A stretch of 64,000 nt of DNA, taken from Hoplostethus atlanticus. Taxonomy: Eukaryota; Chordata; Actinopteri; Trachichthyiformes; Trachichthyidae. Below the pieces are notes generated by a model. It had not been told where the DNA came from, made no database searches, and worked only from the letters and a program-made list of their open reading frames with translations. The stretch lies in NCBI GenBank assembly GCA_034670405.1, contig JAXDDX010000001.1, positions 10,621,001 to 10,685,000 of the forward strand, in the 5' to 3' direction. Each line of letters opens with the position of its first letter. Position 1 is the first letter of the stretch. Below, one piece after another: positions 63,661-64,000 of this stretch. A program made the position numbers and the translations under genes.

Positions 63661-63960
63661 TCGACGCTAAGAGTAGAAACCCTTCAAGCGAGGATCCGAG
63701 CTGTCATCTCAAAAGAACTTTTTATTTCTGCAGAAGCGTTGACCAGGAAACATTTTGTGGCGCTTCTCTGGATGAGCTGCATCCCTCCTCTCTCCCATCT
63801 GCACAGTTCCTGAACGGGAGGAGGACCTCCCATCAATGCAACATCACGCACCGAATGGCAACAACTTTGATTTTTTTTTTTTTTGTGCGTCTGATTGATT
63901 TATTTCCCCATCTAAACTTTGACATTATTCTGTTTCTACAGAAAAAGCACAGATGCTAGT
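63661..63960 (-). other. Candidate 5' noncoding first exon with splice donor
   Basis: On the minus strand the sequence runs into GTCGAAG|GTAAGTTG, a full match to the vertebrate 5' splice consensus (MAG|GTRAGT), with the exon end at 63661 and the intron starting at 63660. Upstream are only short ATG-started frames (about 30 and 32 codons and a 7-codon one), all closed before the donor, so this exon would be untranslated with upstream ORFs. It lies in the CpG-rich end. The exon's 5' limit is unknown. If correct, the intron extends leftward through most or all of this window. I cannot identify the gene. Confidence 0.35.
63871..63884 (+). repeat. T run
   Basis: About 14 T in a row inside the candidate exon or intron, useful for judging the plus-strand acceptor alternative. 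Confidence 0.9.
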
Positions 63961-64000
63961 CCGCGCAACCGCCAATATACATTCACCGCGCGCCCGGCAC

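Larger units (their letters stand above)
63400..64000. promoter_or_regulatory. CpG-rich segment, probable promoter or CpG island edge
   Basis: By hand I count roughly 37 CpG in the last 600 bases, with clusters at 63484-63540, 63560-63640 and 63958-64000. The rest of the window is CpG-poor apart from short patches. A CCAAT-type box in reverse (ATTGG) lies near 63971-63980 if read on the minus strand, and more CpG continues to the edge. This is what the edge of a vertebrate CpG-island promoter looks like. The transcription start is not visible with certainty. Confidence 0.5.

Overview
This window looks like nuclear DNA of a vertebrate, most likely a ray-finned (teleost) fish. The reasons are very dense (CA)n/(TG)n and (CT)n/(GA)n microsatellites, a general shortage of CpG outside a few islands, no compact gene order or long reading frames, and one 3' end of a fish-type non-LTR retrotransposon (about 3195-3927). 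That element has the FKSRLKTHLF-type reverse-transcriptase tail, the fish LINE 3'-UTR signature and a TGATT-repeat tail. Nothing suggests a bacterial, plasmid, viral or CRISPR context.

No complete protein-coding gene could be supported. The longest open frames (193 and 187 codons) are about what chance gives in 64 kb, and many others only read through dinucleotide repeats (poly HT, CV, SL or RE). The best gene-related signal is the right end (about 63400-64000). It is CpG-rich and on the minus strand carries a full-consensus splice donor (AAG|GTAAGT, boundary 63661/63660) after about 300 bases with only short upstream-type ORFs. I read this as a candidate 5' noncoding first exon. Under that reading, most of the window is the first intron or the adjacent regulatory domain of a gene whose other exons lie outside. 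A competing plus-strand acceptor-like site at 63910-63941 leaves the strand unsettled.

Layout: 1-260 is a GC-richer edge with an open frame of unknown meaning. 560-3100 is microsatellite-rich. 3195-3927 is the LINE 3' end. 4-31 kb is noncoding DNA with dinucleotide arrays, a four-fold AGGTCA direct repeat (27871-27900), an E-box cluster (11428-11461) and a duplicated tRNA-like motif (25210-25380). 31-37 kb holds a CTAT array, a G-rich quadruplex-capable tract and a 38-bp minisatellite. 37-59 kb is noncoding with several repeat-free, TAAT-rich blocks that resemble conserved noncoding enhancers, an unusually long pure (CT)85 array (46418-46587), a perfect 17-bp hairpin with flanking duplications (48003-48059) and a short interstitial telomere-like repeat (49170-49189). 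59-63.4 kb is mostly plain noncoding DNA with a possible hAT-like remnant at 63124.

No interacting set of genes can be described. The most that can be said is that the window resembles a regulatory, enhancer-bearing intron or gene desert next to a promoter. No undescribed biological system is evident. The enhancer-like blocks are judged by eye from base composition and motif content only, and stay at low confidence without a cross-species alignment.
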